NCBI RefSeq assembly: GCF_016859285.1
Contig: NC_053415.1
Span: forward strand, 26,517,001-26,581,000
Length of the DNA: 64,000 bases
Reading direction: 5' to 3'
DNA from: Xiphias gladius
Lineage: Eukaryota > Chordata > Actinopteri > Istiophoriformes > Xiphiidae
Shown here: positions 32,801 through 44,906 of the stretch, one piece after another
How the letters are laid out: each line of letters begins with the position of its first letter
Numbering within the stretch: the stretch's first letter is position 1
Notes under the pieces: generated by a model
Seen by the model: the letters and a program-made list of their open reading frames with translations, nothing else
The model's database searches: none
Told to the model about the DNA's origin: nothing
Program-made: the position numbers and the translations under genes

Positions 32801-35690
32801 GACATGGCACCATAAACACTCATTCGGATTCACATTTACGGTAACCTCCTTTTAGCTCTTCTCTTTTCTGCTTTGTCTCCTCCAGCTCCTGGGGGAAATA
32901 TCTGGCTCTTTAGCTGCAGAATGCTCCGCTATGTTCACCAGCTGCTCTCCGACTGAGTCTGTCTGCTGTTTGTTGCTGAGCAGGTAGTGGACAGTGGCTT
33001 CTGAGAAGTGTTTCTCTGGAAACAGCTGCCTGCTGCGGCCAAAAACAACGCTAAGAGAGCGGTGAGAGCAAACCAGAACAGCAAAGTTGTGGGCCGTAAA
33101 ACTAAAACAACAAGCTGAAAGAAGCTGAAATTCTCTGTAGAGACAGGGGGAACTACAGAGTCCAGTAATTATCTCGGTTCATAACTATGAGTGAACCCTT
33201 TTACATTAGACAAAGTAATTTAATCAGTTGTTATGATAAAACATTGATCGTAGCAGCTTTAAAACTGGGCATGTCGCGAAGCTGCCCTGTGTAGTCTGGG
33301 GTATGACCTGCGCCTGATGGGAACCACGGGGCACATGCACAATGCACAGAGGCCGGTAGGTGAGGGTTTCTCACAGGTTAATCCAGCCACGTCTCTGCTC
33401 GCCCTTCTTCCCTCTGCCGTGCGTAGGAAACCTCACACTGATTTCGTCCATTAAATGACGCTATCCTGGATGAGTGTGTGATGCCTAAGACCAGCAACTA
33501 ATGATGCTGATTGTGATACCAGCAGCTGACATGGGGATACCGGTGGTCAGGTACGGCTGGGCAGGGCCGGAGGTGCCGAGGGGGCGCTGGCTGTATAAGG
33601 CAGCCCGCTGCTACGAGGAGACTGGGCCGTCTGCTATGTAAACCCTAGAGCACATGTTCGACAGGCCAATGAAACATCTCGGGGAGTATTTATTTTAACA
33701 GGCCAAATGATACTTCTATTTCTCTCAAGAGGAATGTTAAGGTTAAATGATTCCCCTTAGACAGAAAAACACAGGGGTTGGAATGGGGAGGAGGGGGGTG
33801 AAGACGGAGGGAGGGGGGACGGGGGGGGGCGGGTTGTATAAAGAAAATAAAAATTGTAGTCGAGTTGTACAGCAAAGAAGATGGATGCTAAAGTGGGAGC
33901 TGTGCTAGGATGCAAAACTTTGTTAATTTCCTCTGCTCTCACTACGACAGACGCTCCTGCTCAGGGGTGTCTTTACTGCCCCAGCAACTCAGCGACCGAG
34001 GCCACCGGCTTCTCACGCACCCCGTGGTGTAGCACAAAAACCTGGGCTCCTCAGTCGGCCCCTCTCCCCTTTTAAAACATTCATTGTCTTACGCTGGGCC
34101 CTACACTGAGAGACGATTACTGTATTACTGTATTTCTCACAACAACATCAAAAAAATAGGACTTCATTGTAACCGTTTTTTATTTGCAGAATTACGGTGA
34201 ATATGCTTCTAACAGGTTCTAGCTCGGCCTGTTGCAACGTAAAAGCACTATAATAAACCCTGGCCCCAGTACTAACACTACAAATAAAGGATCGGAACCT
34301 GCTACTACTCTCAAACTGACTAACTGGTCTTAATGCAGGGAGTAATGTTAAATAAATGAGGCTGCTATATTGTTTCAGATACTAGAAATAGTCTGTGAAA
34401 TTTACTCGGCCAACAGTAATACTGTAGTTCACTGTAGTAATGCTAATAACGTAAAATGTCAAAATCGCAAACTTTGAATCCAAGGCTTTCTGATGGCCCT
34501 CCCCATGCTGGGGCCCTGGGTACTTAGGGTCCCTTTCCCCTCCACTACCACACCCATGCGTGCACCAACTGTTACATTAACGTAAAAAAAAACAGTCGAC
34601 GCGTACAGATTAGGAGCCGGTTGCACTAGCCCTCCCTAACTTAGTTATAAAAGAAGCACCTATCAGCTACAGAATAGAAGAACCAACCTCTCTGAACAGT
34701 TGCTACCTGGAGATTAGTCGTCCCTAAATATTTACAGCCATTACCCGCCTGGTGTAACTGTTAAGTCCCCGACTGAACCCGATGGCCGAGAGCCGACAGT
34801 GGCTTTTTAACACATGATCCGTTTACGGCGAGGAGTAACCTGTGTAGTATGGTCAACACACCTGCCCTGGTACTTGATTAAATGCTGTTTAATAGTGACG
34901 TAACCTGGAAAGATTTTATATTGCATTTCGAATGGATAAGACAATAAACCTTAGATTACAAAACATTATACCAACAACATCACACTACATGACCAAAACA
35001 CGTCAGCTAGGTTAGCGTGAGCTGACATTTCCCGTCCATTCTAAACTGCATGAATACTGACTCTGAAAAAAACCCACATTTCTCCATGTATGAACAAAAC
35101 AAAGCAGGACCTACGTTTACAAAGGATTGGCAGTCACAGTGTTCTGCCCCCCCCCTCACACTGTAATCTTCCGAAGCTACAGATGTTTGCTAGACACCAA
35201 TCTATGCAATACTAAAGTCTAAAGAACCCAAGACTTTTCTTTCTTAAGTTTCAGGTTAGTTTGTTACATTTTTTGAGACACGCATAAGCTATGGCACAGC
35301 TTCAGCGGCCGTGTGCGTAAACGCAAAAGTTCAGCCACCCGAGACAAAACCTTTGGATGTGGATCCATTTACAGACATCCCAACCTCAAGAACCTTTCTA
35401 CCTGTTTTTAGATAGACTGGGTTGAAATCGTGATAATTCAAAAAAATCTTGAACTATAAACCTCGATCATTGCGCTCCCTCCTCGCTCGCTGACCCCACA
35501 TGTACACACGCCTCCGCCTAATTCACAACACATTGCCTGTTAGAAAACCTCCCTCGGCCAGCCCCAAACTCCCTCTTAACACGAACCCTGTTGTCAGGAG
35601 GACAATAAAACTATGAAGCTGGAAAAAGAAAAAAAAACTACATAAATACATGTAAAAATATGCTGCAGGACTGGCAGAGGGTTTGCAGTC
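29820..35690. other. Intergenic sequence upstream of ndp, no gene seen
   Basis: Mostly unique sequence without recognised coding exons or full-length transposons. Segments around 31230-31440 and 32140-32310 look non-repetitive and rich in homeodomain-type TAAT cores, for example GCTAATTGTTAATCA near 32237. G-rich tracts occur at 31739-31768 and 33784-33833. Short open frames here have no domain. Confidence 0.45.
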
Positions 35691-35798
35691 ATGAGAGGGC
35701 CTTTTGAAAGAGCAATTTGTTTTAATGAAAGAGCCCTTCCTGGGGAGAGGAAAGGGCCTGGCTGCAGGCTGTTTGTGCGTGGCTCGAGTTTCTCCTCT

Positions 35799-35815
35799 GC
35801 AGGGGTTAAAGTGGG
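35799..35815 (-). promoter_or_regulatory. Inverted copy of the ndp-upstream sequence module
   Basis: On the minus strand this reads CCCACTTTAACCCCTGC, an exact 17-base match to 36166-36182 in opposite orientation. TGCCA lies just before it, as in the other copies. Function unknown. Confidence 0.45.
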
Positions 35816-36135
35816 ATTTGGCAGGTGGGGGGGACCCGAGGATTCGAGGGCCGGTCCGACTCTGCGTCTCGCGAGGATTTGCCTGGCTGTTAACACCAGA
35901 AGCGCATTTCTCACGAGCGGAACAGGCGATTCTGCTCCTCTGCTCTCTCCTAATCACGCACTGCTCCGATCTGTATAATAACCTCATGAATTTATAAGGT
36001 AAAGCTCTTCATGTGTCCCTGGATAAGCGGGGCGTGGCGTCCTCCGCCGCCTCGTGTGATGTTGTTCTGTCCGGCCTCTGTCTGTGCGTCTGCTCGTCCC
36101 CCTCGCTCTCTGTTGGGACACTGAGATTTATGTAC

Positions 36136-36182
36136 TTGTTAATCGAAGGTGCCAGAACGCCCCGGCCCACTTTAACCCCTGC
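36136..36182 (+). promoter_or_regulatory. Sequence module upstream of ndp (copy A)
   Basis: Contains TTAATCGAAGGTGCCAGA and then CCGGCCCACTTTAACCCCTG, and lies about 320 bases before the proposed 5' boundary of the ndp start-codon exon. It is closely similar to 63399-63460 in the mao intron. No coding frame links the copies, so a regulatory or small repeat element is inferred. Confidence 0.45.
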
Positions 36183-36501
36183 TCCTCTGTGATAAAAAGC
36201 ACTAGGACTTATGTGTCTACATGTGCGTGCAGGCCGTCGGTGTGCAGGGGCAGCCAGGTCCGGAGACCCGCACGCCGAATCAAACAGTCGCAAAAAATGG
36301 CAAAAATATCTATGAGCTCTGGGGGTAGCGTCACCCACTAAAGGGGAGTGTGTGATCTTTTACAGCATTTACAGTAGTTCCCTTGGATACAAAAGGGACT
36401 AATACACAAAACATACAGTCTACGCACACGGTTTGGTTTTTTCCTCGGGTTGATCTCTTCGTGTTTCCACCGACGGCTTCTCGTTTGTTTTCTCCTTTCA
36501 G

Positions 36502-36771
36502 ACTGTGGTGGATCCAGACCGTGGGGGATGGAGCGGCCCGACAAGGCAACCCTCCCGCTACCTTTCTCCCTACAGCTTGCTGACCCTGAGCCTCCACTGT
36601 ACTAGCCAAAACAAGACAGAAACAAAGACACACCCCATCGCAGGACCCTGAAGTACGACAGGGGCTGAAGAACTGCGAGAAAGAGAAGCAGAACGAAACA
36701 CAGATAAAGCCAGAGACGACGTGACGTGTTGGACGTCCCGTGAGGATTGAGAGCCTCGGGGTGGCCCGATC
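36502..36771 (+). other. ndp: ndp 5' untranslated part of the start-codon exon
   Basis: A strong acceptor (TTTGTTTTCTCCTTTCAG) ends at 36501. It is followed by 270 bases without a splice donor, up to the ndp ATG. This fits the vertebrate arrangement in which exon 2 carries 5' leader and signal peptide. The acceptor is inferred, not supported by a transcript. Confidence 0.5.
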
Positions 36772-36978
36772 ATGAAACCGTCAATCTCTGGGGGCCCCCC
36801 CTCTGGCCTGCTGCTGGTCCTGATGTGCTGCCCCCTGCTGGGCCTGGTCCAGTCCGCCAGCAGCAACAAGGCCAGTGACAACGGACACCCACACCTGGGA
36901 GACTCTGACCCGGAGCGATGCATGAGGCACCACTTTGTGGAGACCATCACACACCCGATTTACAAGTGCAACTCCAAG
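36772..36978 (+). CDS. ndp: ndp coding exon 1 (signal peptide and first two cysteines)
   Basis: 69 codons ending YKCNSK before the donor GTGAGG. The equivalent junction in human NDP falls at the same SK/MVLLARC boundary. Confidence 0.95.
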
Positions 36979-37994
36979 GTGAGGCAGAAACAGACCTGCA
37001 CACGCACACACACACACACACACATACGCCCTGTAGGCCGGTCTGCTCTATTATGGTCACCCACTCATATTTGGTAACAAGCTGTTTGAGGTAACACGGA
37101 CAGTTCTGATAAATGAAGTAATTTGTTACAAATATCAGAGAAACAATTTGTTCCAAACCAAGCCCCAGAGACGCAAAGAAAACCCACAAGCACTGGCCAA
37201 AAAATCCCCCAACACTAACTTAAGAGTCATTTATCTCACACACATTTCTCTCCCTCCACTATTATTACTCTTATTGCCCCTCGAAAGCCTCCTCCATTTG
37301 GCCGGTGCAGTGTTTCTTTCTTTTGCTCTCTTTTCTTTATCTCCGTCGCTCCATCACTCAGACGAGCCGCGCTTAGTTTCCCGGGGCCTGTGTATACGTC
37401 TGCGTGTGTGTGGTTCTGGCCGCGGGCCACGCTGCAGACACACTCTCAGCGGGGACTCGGCTTCGGCCGAGGTGGACGTCCCCCTGTCGGCCTGCTCTCC
37501 GTCGCCTCCGCCGGGGGCCGAAGGGAGAGAGATGGGCTGGAGAGGGAAAAGGAAAAGCAGAGAGTTAGCTGATGATGTGGAGGCGCGGTGCTCGTTCTGT
37601 TCCTTTCTGAAGCGTCAGGGAACTTAGAGATAACAACTTTGTGCGAAGAGACAGATGATCCACTGAGTCGTGCCAAACACGTGAATGCTGTTGTGAAAAG
37701 GGGCCGTCGCTTTTCTCACTTTCCTTTTGTTGTGCACAGGTGCAGTTGTTCTTTTTGCGTGAGTGATCAGTTCTTGGGTCCTTTTTTTTTTTTACTTTCT
37801 GACTGAGTGCATGGAGCAGGTGTTCAAACCGCAGCTCAGCTCAGGCAAAGCAGGGCCGAGCACACTCACAGCATGGGCTGGGCTTTCTATTACAGTGCAT
37901 GGAGAACTGACGGGAAGCCTGGCAGAGCAACTGTTCTACACCTCAGTCTGTACAAGTTCACCCAAAGTTCACCTGCATAATGACTTTCTCACTG

Positions 37995-38071
<77 letters not shown>

Positions 38072-39852
38072 GCGGGTGTTTGTTGGGCGATGTGTGGGTG
38101 GAGGAGGAGGGATGAACATTGAACTGAAGGTGATCTGCTGCCCCGGTGCAGAGGAGGGTTCTGGATCTGCATTCTCCTCCACTGTAAATTCGAACTTCCA
38201 AGGACACTCCGCTAATTTTACGCACGGAGCTCAGTTAACTCGTCTCGAGGAGTATTAACCAGCCTGGAAGTGGGTTTCCGTCCTAAACGAACGGCAGGCT
38301 TCAGCCGAATTTCGAGAAAATCCGCAAAAGAAAGTGCAAACTAATACTCGTTTCCATCCGCTACCGTTGAGACAGAAACAGTAGGTGGCGCTAATTTTCC
38401 AGTTGGGTGCCATTAAACCAAACCACGTTTGTACACCAACTTTTCCACCTCAGCCAAGCGTACAAACTTTTTTTGCGATATTTTGAGAATATTCCTGCAA
38501 CTCTGCTCTTTTTTAATGCGTCATCAGAGTCGTCTTACCCTGGGCTTGAGAAGGAGGGGGTTGAAAGAGGTGAGCATTTAGGAGGCAAGGGGGCGTAAAG
38601 ACAGATGTTACTGAGTCACATTGTGGGAATTGCCGAGGGCGGAGGGCTTGACCCACACTAGTGACTACGTCAGGATATCGGAGGCTTCAGTTTATGTCGC
38701 GGCCGACGGTTGTGAATGTTTCAGCTTCGTTGTTGAGAAAAGTGGCCTTCGCCTACCCGAGCACAGACGTAGGAGAGTTAGCCAAGAGTCCAAGTATGAA
38801 AGATCTACTCCCTCACAGGTGTCAGCACTTGTTCATGTATGGAGCAGCTTCGTTTCAGCACAGCGGCCGTCGTCAGACACGTCCTATAAATCGGTGACAA
38901 TAAGCCCACATACGGTTTACACAGTACAGGATCCAAAAGGACAACAGCCACTCTGAGGGTGGGTCCTAGCGTTCATTAATCTGAAGGAACATATAACACA
39001 AACATCTCTGAAGCGCGCCGAGCCAAAACACTGATGTGCAGCAAACTGACAGCGCGCCGGGGCTTTAATTGTAGCTTTGTGTAAACTAAATCACTTTTTC
39101 TGTGAGTTTGCCGTGAGGAATGTCCAGAAAACACTGTAAAAACACCGTGAGACCCGCAAGCCCCTGTGGCTGTTCGTATGGGGACAGTAGCCAGGAGCGT
39201 GAATCAGAGCTCGATCGAGGTCCAGGTAGTTCTGCATCGGCAGATGGAGTTTGCTGAGTTGACATGGAGATGGCCCAACATCTCTGAACCAACCTCTCAT
39301 TTTCTTTTCTTTTTGTCAAACTCCTAGTTTCAAGGTCAATGAAGAACTTTCATGCTCAACAAATTCAGAATCAAGGCTGCAACCAACGACTATTATTGCA
39401 GTTATTGTCGTGATTATCATGATTCACTGTTGATTTTTCAGCTATTTTTTTAGTCAATAAAATTGTTGTTTCATCTGGCCGACTGTCCGAAACGCAAAGA
39501 TGTGAAAATAAAATGAAAAATGACATGAAACAGAGAAAAACAACAGATTCTCCCAGTTGAGAGGCTGGAAAAACAGAGAATGTTTGGTAAATGACTCAAG
39601 TCATTACTCGATTATCAAAACTTTCAGAGTAATTTTCTGTCGACTGACTCATTGGCAAGGCTGGATTACCAGCCGCCCAGGGGCTCCAGACCCTGAGAGG
39701 CCCCGGAAGCCGCTGGTTTTGGCATTTTGATTAGTTACAAATGTGTTTTTGCACCATTGAAGTATAATATCAACTAAAGTGGGTCCTGTATTATTAGATA
39801 ATCAACTGGCCCTGTTTTACGGAGGGGCCCTGTGTCGAGTCGTTTTAAGACC

Positions 39853-39897
<45 letters not shown>

Positions 39898-41557
39898 GTT
39901 ATTATTTGAAGATATATTGAGTGATTGCTTCAGCACAGGAGAACTGGTTGCGAGACTTACTGGGAACAGAGGTCTGTGGACTGGGGGTCAGTGGAGGCCC
40001 ACAGAAGGTTTTCAGCTTGGTAGGGTGCCTTGTTAAGGTCACCCTACCATGCTAATTGATAAACTGTTCCAGTTCTTGTCAGTGCGTTTGGTCGTTGTGG
40101 TCAAAACTGAAACATTGGGCCACTTTTGTTAAATTCATCCAGAGCCAACCCACAGTCTGAGAGGGAACTGTTTTAAGTTACAGGTTCCCGCAAAACAAAA
40201 TCTCTCACCTCCGCCTGCCATTAGCAGGGAAAACAGGGGGTTGATCTCAGTGATGGGACGTTGTTTCCCACAGTCCTGCTCGGTTTTATTACGTTTTTGT
40301 TTTCTCACGTCACTTCCACCGGGACAATTTCTTGCTCATCCGGTGCTCCAGCTGTCACTCACCTCACATTCGTCTATGCATCAAAAGAACCCGTTCCCCG
40401 GGAATCCGACACGCGCAACACTCCTCCCGCTCCAGTACTCCGCTCCCCCTGCGCCTCCACTTTTCTCTGCGGCATCCCGCTTCGGATGACGCCGCTAGCG
40501 AGCTCCTCTCCATCACTACGAGTGGCTTGGTAAACACGTGAAGGGGTGAATGAGCATCCACCGTGTCTTTCTTTTGATTCAGTCATGAACGTAAGGAGGA
40601 GCGGGAAAGGTGGCGACGGACAGGAGGCAAGCAGAGAGGGAGAGGGGCGTCACAGAGGAGGAATTGTTGCTGTTTGACGGCCTGATCCTCGGCTGGTACA
40701 AAGACGAATGGTCTTAAAGTGGCGACAACACTCCCGATGTCTGTGTGTGCGTGTGTGTGTGCCACCCTGCCATGGCCCCAGACAGGCTTTTGTCAAAGCG
40801 GTACACGGGTGGCGACACACAGCAGCTGACGGAAGGACGTGACACAGGAGTCTGTTTAGGGAGGTGACAGGAATGTAGTGACCCACAGAGGAATGCCGGT
40901 CAGGCAGTCACAACACTAATAAGGCCAGCGTTTTGTATGTTCAAGCATGTGTGAGCGCGCGTGAGAGCTGGCTGATCGGACTCGGGGGAAGCTTGACACG
41001 GTGGTTTTGTTTCCACGGGCTACAGTACATTCGATCGCTCTGGGTGGAAAGAAAGTGGACTTGGCGGCGCGTGACCCCGAGCTCTGCGCTGCAGCAGGTG
41101 TAGGAATGTGGGACTGCTCCCGTTGCTATCTCACGGTTTGCAGGTGCAAGGCCGAGGCTGGGAGACGTAGGAGACATTCTGAGCCCAAACAGACGGCTCA
41201 CTCTCAGACCAGACTCAAACACTGCCTCATTGTACCCAGAGACACCCCCCCTTCTCATCCCTGACGGAGCCTGAAGGTCACGACAAACCTGTGTGAATGA
41301 CTTATCTGTGCTTTCTTGACTCTGTGTTCCAGATGGTGCTGCTGGCGCGCTGCGAGGGCCACTGCAGCCACACGACCCGCTCTGACCCCCTCATCTCCTT
41401 CAGCTCCGTGCTCAAGCAGCCCTTCAAGAGCACCTGCTCCTGCTGCCGGCCGCACACCTCCAAGCTGAAGGCGGTGCGGCTGCGCTGCAGCGGCGGGACT
41501 CGCATCACGGCCACATACAGATACATCCTAGCCTGCAACTGCGAGGAGTGCAGCTGA
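36772..41557 (+). CDS. ndp: Norrin (Norrie disease protein homologue), complete coding sequence
   Basis: Secreted cystine-knot growth factor that activates Frizzled-4/LRP5/6/TSPAN12 signalling in retinal and inner-ear vessels (family knowledge). Coding exons 36772-36978 and 41333-41557 join in phase 0 with GT-AG borders to give 143 aa (human 133). Residues 1-28 form a signal peptide with hydrophobic core [15 protein letters not shown] variable linker follows, then the conserved [20 protein letters not shown]. All 11 cysteines of mature norrin are present at 50, 66, 76, 80, 104, 106, 107, 121, 137, 139 and 142, each exactly 11 positions beyond its human counterpart. Cys106 matches the human Cys95 dimer bridge. 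The extra length is entirely N-terminal. The start is the first ATG giving a signal peptide. Confidence 0.97.
37999..38069. repeat. GT microsatellite, ndp intron
   Basis: Uninterrupted GT run of about 35 units in the 4.35-kb intron between the ndp coding exons. Confidence 0.97.
39374..39655 (+). repeat. Teleost MITE-like repeat in the ndp intron
   Basis: AAGGCTGCAACCAACGACTA at the left, an AT-rich body, and AAATGACTCAAGTCATTACT then CGATTATCAAAACTTTC at the right follow the order of a common fish family (GCTGCAACTAACGATTA ... CGATTATCAAA). A short relative, CTGCAATGATTAATTATTTG, is seen near 56388. Identified from memory. Confidence 0.6.
39853..39905. repeat. ATT trinucleotide microsatellite, ndp intron
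   Basis: About 17 ATT units with one GTT interruption near the end. It gives a spurious poly-Leu frame. Confidence 0.95.
41333..41557 (+). CDS. ndp: ndp coding exon 2 (cystine-knot core)
   Basis: Starts [11 protein letters not shown] after TGTGTTCCAG and ends [14 protein letters not shown] then TGA. It carries nine of the 11 conserved cysteines and the basic [11 protein letters not shown] strand involved in receptor or heparin contact in the family. The exon is much GC-richer than the surrounding intron. Confidence 0.97.
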   Translation: MVLLARCEGHCSHTTRSDPLISFSSVLKQPFKSTCSCCRPHTSKLKAVRLRCSGGTRITATYRYILACNCEECS

Positions 41558-42824
41558 GCAGGGAACGGCACCCTCCCAAACCCTCAAGACTCTCAAGACC
41601 CAGCATTTTTCCTTGGCCTCGGACCTTAACCTAAAGCTATCCAGATCGTTCCTGTCATTATTGGATCAGAAAATCGCCCCAGGGGACGGCAGCCCGAGCT
41701 GCTCGTTGTTATCTTGGGAGTGATAGTTTGGAGCATTGGTACAACGCTCACGTAGGCCTTAAAATTGGCCTGCGGCCCTCGGGACTCAGACAGAACGTAC
41801 AATTTCTCTCCATTATTCGCGTTTGAACAGCATAAATCATAAACAAGAAGCATATTTCAGCACACAAGGCCAAACACCACAAACTGCTGCTCCCACGGGC
41901 TAGCTGGAGACCCTCCTCACTGCACAGACACACTGCTCTCATTACAGGCCATAATTCATAACATACAGGCTCACAAACCACGGCATGAGAGCTTATTACA
42001 TATAGCTGTAACAGGCTGCCTCCGGCGCCATAAAAACTCCACCACGCATTAGACAACAAAACAACACGCTTCGTTTAAAAGCGGGATGGGGAAAAGACGA
42101 GGCTCGGTGAGAACCAGCGGGTCCACGCGAGCCCAGACGTGTGGCGGGGTCTAAAGAGGGGCACCTGCGCCGTGCTTGTTCACCCAAGCATATTTTACAC
42201 ACTCCCTGCAGACTTTCATCTAGCTGCGTAAAACGCGACCAACGCGGAGAGGAGAGCTCGTCACGCGAACTGTAAAAATGTAGTGGCGGGCGGCGTGAAA
42301 AGGAGGCCCGAGGGTGACAGCAGACGGAGGATAGAGGTCTGGCCGGCCTGTGGGTGGTGCTGAGGACTGTCGACAGACCATCAGTGCTCATTTGAAGTGT
42401 AAACTGTTGTATTTGAATCTTTGTGACGTTCCTGTCAACATTATTGAAACTGTAGCTTCTGTCATGAAACCGCCGCTTTTGCCTGTCGTGTATCGTTACC
42501 TATGACATGTCCAGTGTTTTGAGTTGGAGGAAACAGCCTCGTCAGAAAAATTGCTACGGTTGCTCTGCATACGTCTGTGAGCCTGCGCACGATGTCCTCG
42601 TCGTCCGCCATGACGAATACGGAACTTCAGACCCACAAACGATTCACTCTGGGTGTGCCGGGCTCAAACATCAGAACTTGCGGTCAGTTTGCCTGAAGAG
42701 AAAAATGAAGAACTGAGTCCCATTGTTTCGATTGTGGTTTCTTCTTTTATAAAAACTCCAATTTTCTAACACCGCACACATTTCGGTCATATCGATAATC
42801 GGGGCTTCTATGGACGCAAATAAA
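41558..42824 (+). other. ndp: Probable ndp 3' untranslated region
   Basis: No recognisable ORF follows the norrin stop codon. The first canonical AATAAA is at 42819-42824, implying a 3' UTR of about 1.26 kb, similar in scale to other vertebrates. Other AATAAA sites occur further on (near 43970), so the true end is uncertain. Confidence 0.45.
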
Positions 42825-44299
42825 CACCGGAGTAATTTGAATTCTATGGGCAACTGATAACCTTTCTCTCTGAGTTTATAGTGTTGAAGTATTTTACTTT
42901 GAAACCCATCTGTCTGACTTTTTTGACATTTTCCAGAAGGTTATTTCAGGTCCTGCACAAATTCACATACGTAATTCGAGCGTCCGATGGTCAAAGCTGC
43001 TCCGATTCAGTTCAGTTCAATTCTGATCTAAAATTTAAGGCGAGATTTTTAAAAAAATCCGGTTGCTTTAAACTAGATCGGTTACATCCAGACGCCAAAA
43101 TCCAAGGTGAAAAATTCAAACTTGAACATCCGGGCACCGAGGACGATCCATCAATCGGACCTTTGTCCTATCAGGACAAAATCCTGTCGGTCACATAATC
43201 CCAGGACAAAAAAGCGAGAGGTTACCGGGAACCCCAGGAATTTTCAAAGAAGGTCTTCAGGCCACGTAAATACAGGTTTTCAGAGTGAAATGCTCCAACG
43301 CGATCGGTCGTATCAGCGGCAACGGCGTGAACCTCTCAGTTTGGACCAGCGGGAACTTCAAGCAGCTGCGGTACGGCTGCAGGAGAGCGACCGGCGAGCA
43401 GCGAGGCTGACATCAGTGGGATCGGATTGAAAACGATAATACCAGGTTACATGCACGCACTGCTTCCTGTGAGCCCACTGTGCACACGGAGGCAGTTTAA
43501 ATCTAGCACAGGAACTGCAAAACAGAACTGCTACTGACACATAAATACAAAATGTAAATAGATTGAATTTGAATATGTTCAAGTTCTCACTTGTTCACAA
43601 ATAGGTATACAGCTGCTATTTAAAAACACGTGTAATCTTTGCGGCATTTCTTTGCCTCCAGGGAGTTTTAGATTGTAATACCAGCCAAAAAGGTAGACGT
43701 GAAGTAGGTGAGCAGTTCCTCCTGAAATCAGGGCCATCTTGTATCCTTTACTGGAAACCAGCCTGTTAGTCCCAGTGCACCAAAGGCTGTTTGGTGCAGT
43801 GCTACAAAGGCGAACGTGAATGAAGTAAACATGGACGAGTCTTAAAGAGAACTGGGGGTTGGCAGGATGGCCAGAGAGACGAGACTGACCCTTCCTGCTG
43901 GAGTCTCCACTGAATCCCACCGGCCCCAGGGAAGCCGCCCGCCCCCGCGCCGCGACTCCAAGGGAGAATAAAACCTCAAATCTGTGGCTTAATCAAGAAG
44001 CGTATCGTGTTGATTCAGCACAGCCAGATGTGCAGAGCTCTACGACTTGCGGTAGAGACGCTGCGCGGCCTCCACGGTGCCTCGATGTTGGGTTCAGAGC
44101 TGGGACGCCCCTCCCCTGCGGGACAGCACAACACGCCGTTCCGGTCTGTGGACGCTTCAGTCCCGCCCTCGACTGACAGCGCGGCCGGCCGCTTCACGCG
44201 TGAGCCTAATAAATGTGCGCCCCCCTCCTCCTCCTCCTCGACTCCGGAGATTAATCTGCCTTTCTCGGCTGTCTCCTCTCACTGTGTCGCTCCTTTATC

Positions 44300-44367
<68 letters not shown>
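44300..44367. repeat. CA microsatellite
   Basis: Uninterrupted CA run of about 33 units. A second, 14-unit run lies at 44604-44632. Confidence 0.96.
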
Positions 44368-44369
<2 letters not shown>

Positions 44370-44603
44370 GGGAGAGGAGGCATTTTGTGACATGAAGCAG
44401 GAGGTGTAATTATTTGGGGAACCAGCGTGACAGGATGACAGAGGGGCAAGATGATGGCTGTCAAGCCGTGTCCCATTAGAGAGACACGAAGGAGACTTTC
44501 TAATTAAAGAAGCCAAACTATCATTCGTCAGATACCGGTCTTCACCTCAGTCTGTTTCCAGGTGTGAGGCAGGCAGGCAGGCACCCCTCACATCAGCAGA
44601 CAT

Positions 44604-44635
<32 letters not shown>

Positions 44636-44872
44636 TTTATTCATCCTTGATCCTAATCATAACCATCCAGGGCCTTTAATAAAAACCAAGCAAAACAAAA
44701 AAACCGTAGCATTTTATTGGACTGCACCATCCTATAGGTGAAACTCTCATTCCATTAAAAATGCCGGACGTGAAACCAGGACAGCGGCCGCGTGCCTGTG
44801 GCTGACAATCAACCAACTCAGCGCCCGCCTTTTGTCTTGGGCTGTCGGCACATAGTTTACTGGGAGAGTATG

Positions 44873-44906
44873 AACGGGATAACGACCGTTGGGCCGTTAT
44901 CCCGTT
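44873..44906. repeat. Perfect inverted repeat (hairpin)
   Basis: Arms AACGGGATAACG and CGTTATCCCGTT are exact reverse complements over 12 bases, separated by ten bases (ACCGTTGGGC). No gene is close and there is no T-run as in a bacterial terminator. Confidence 0.9.

Noticed and set aside
43107..43430. 107-aa charged plus-strand frame after ndp
   Set aside because: No family resemblance, no splice context, and it lies just after the likely ndp 3' UTR.
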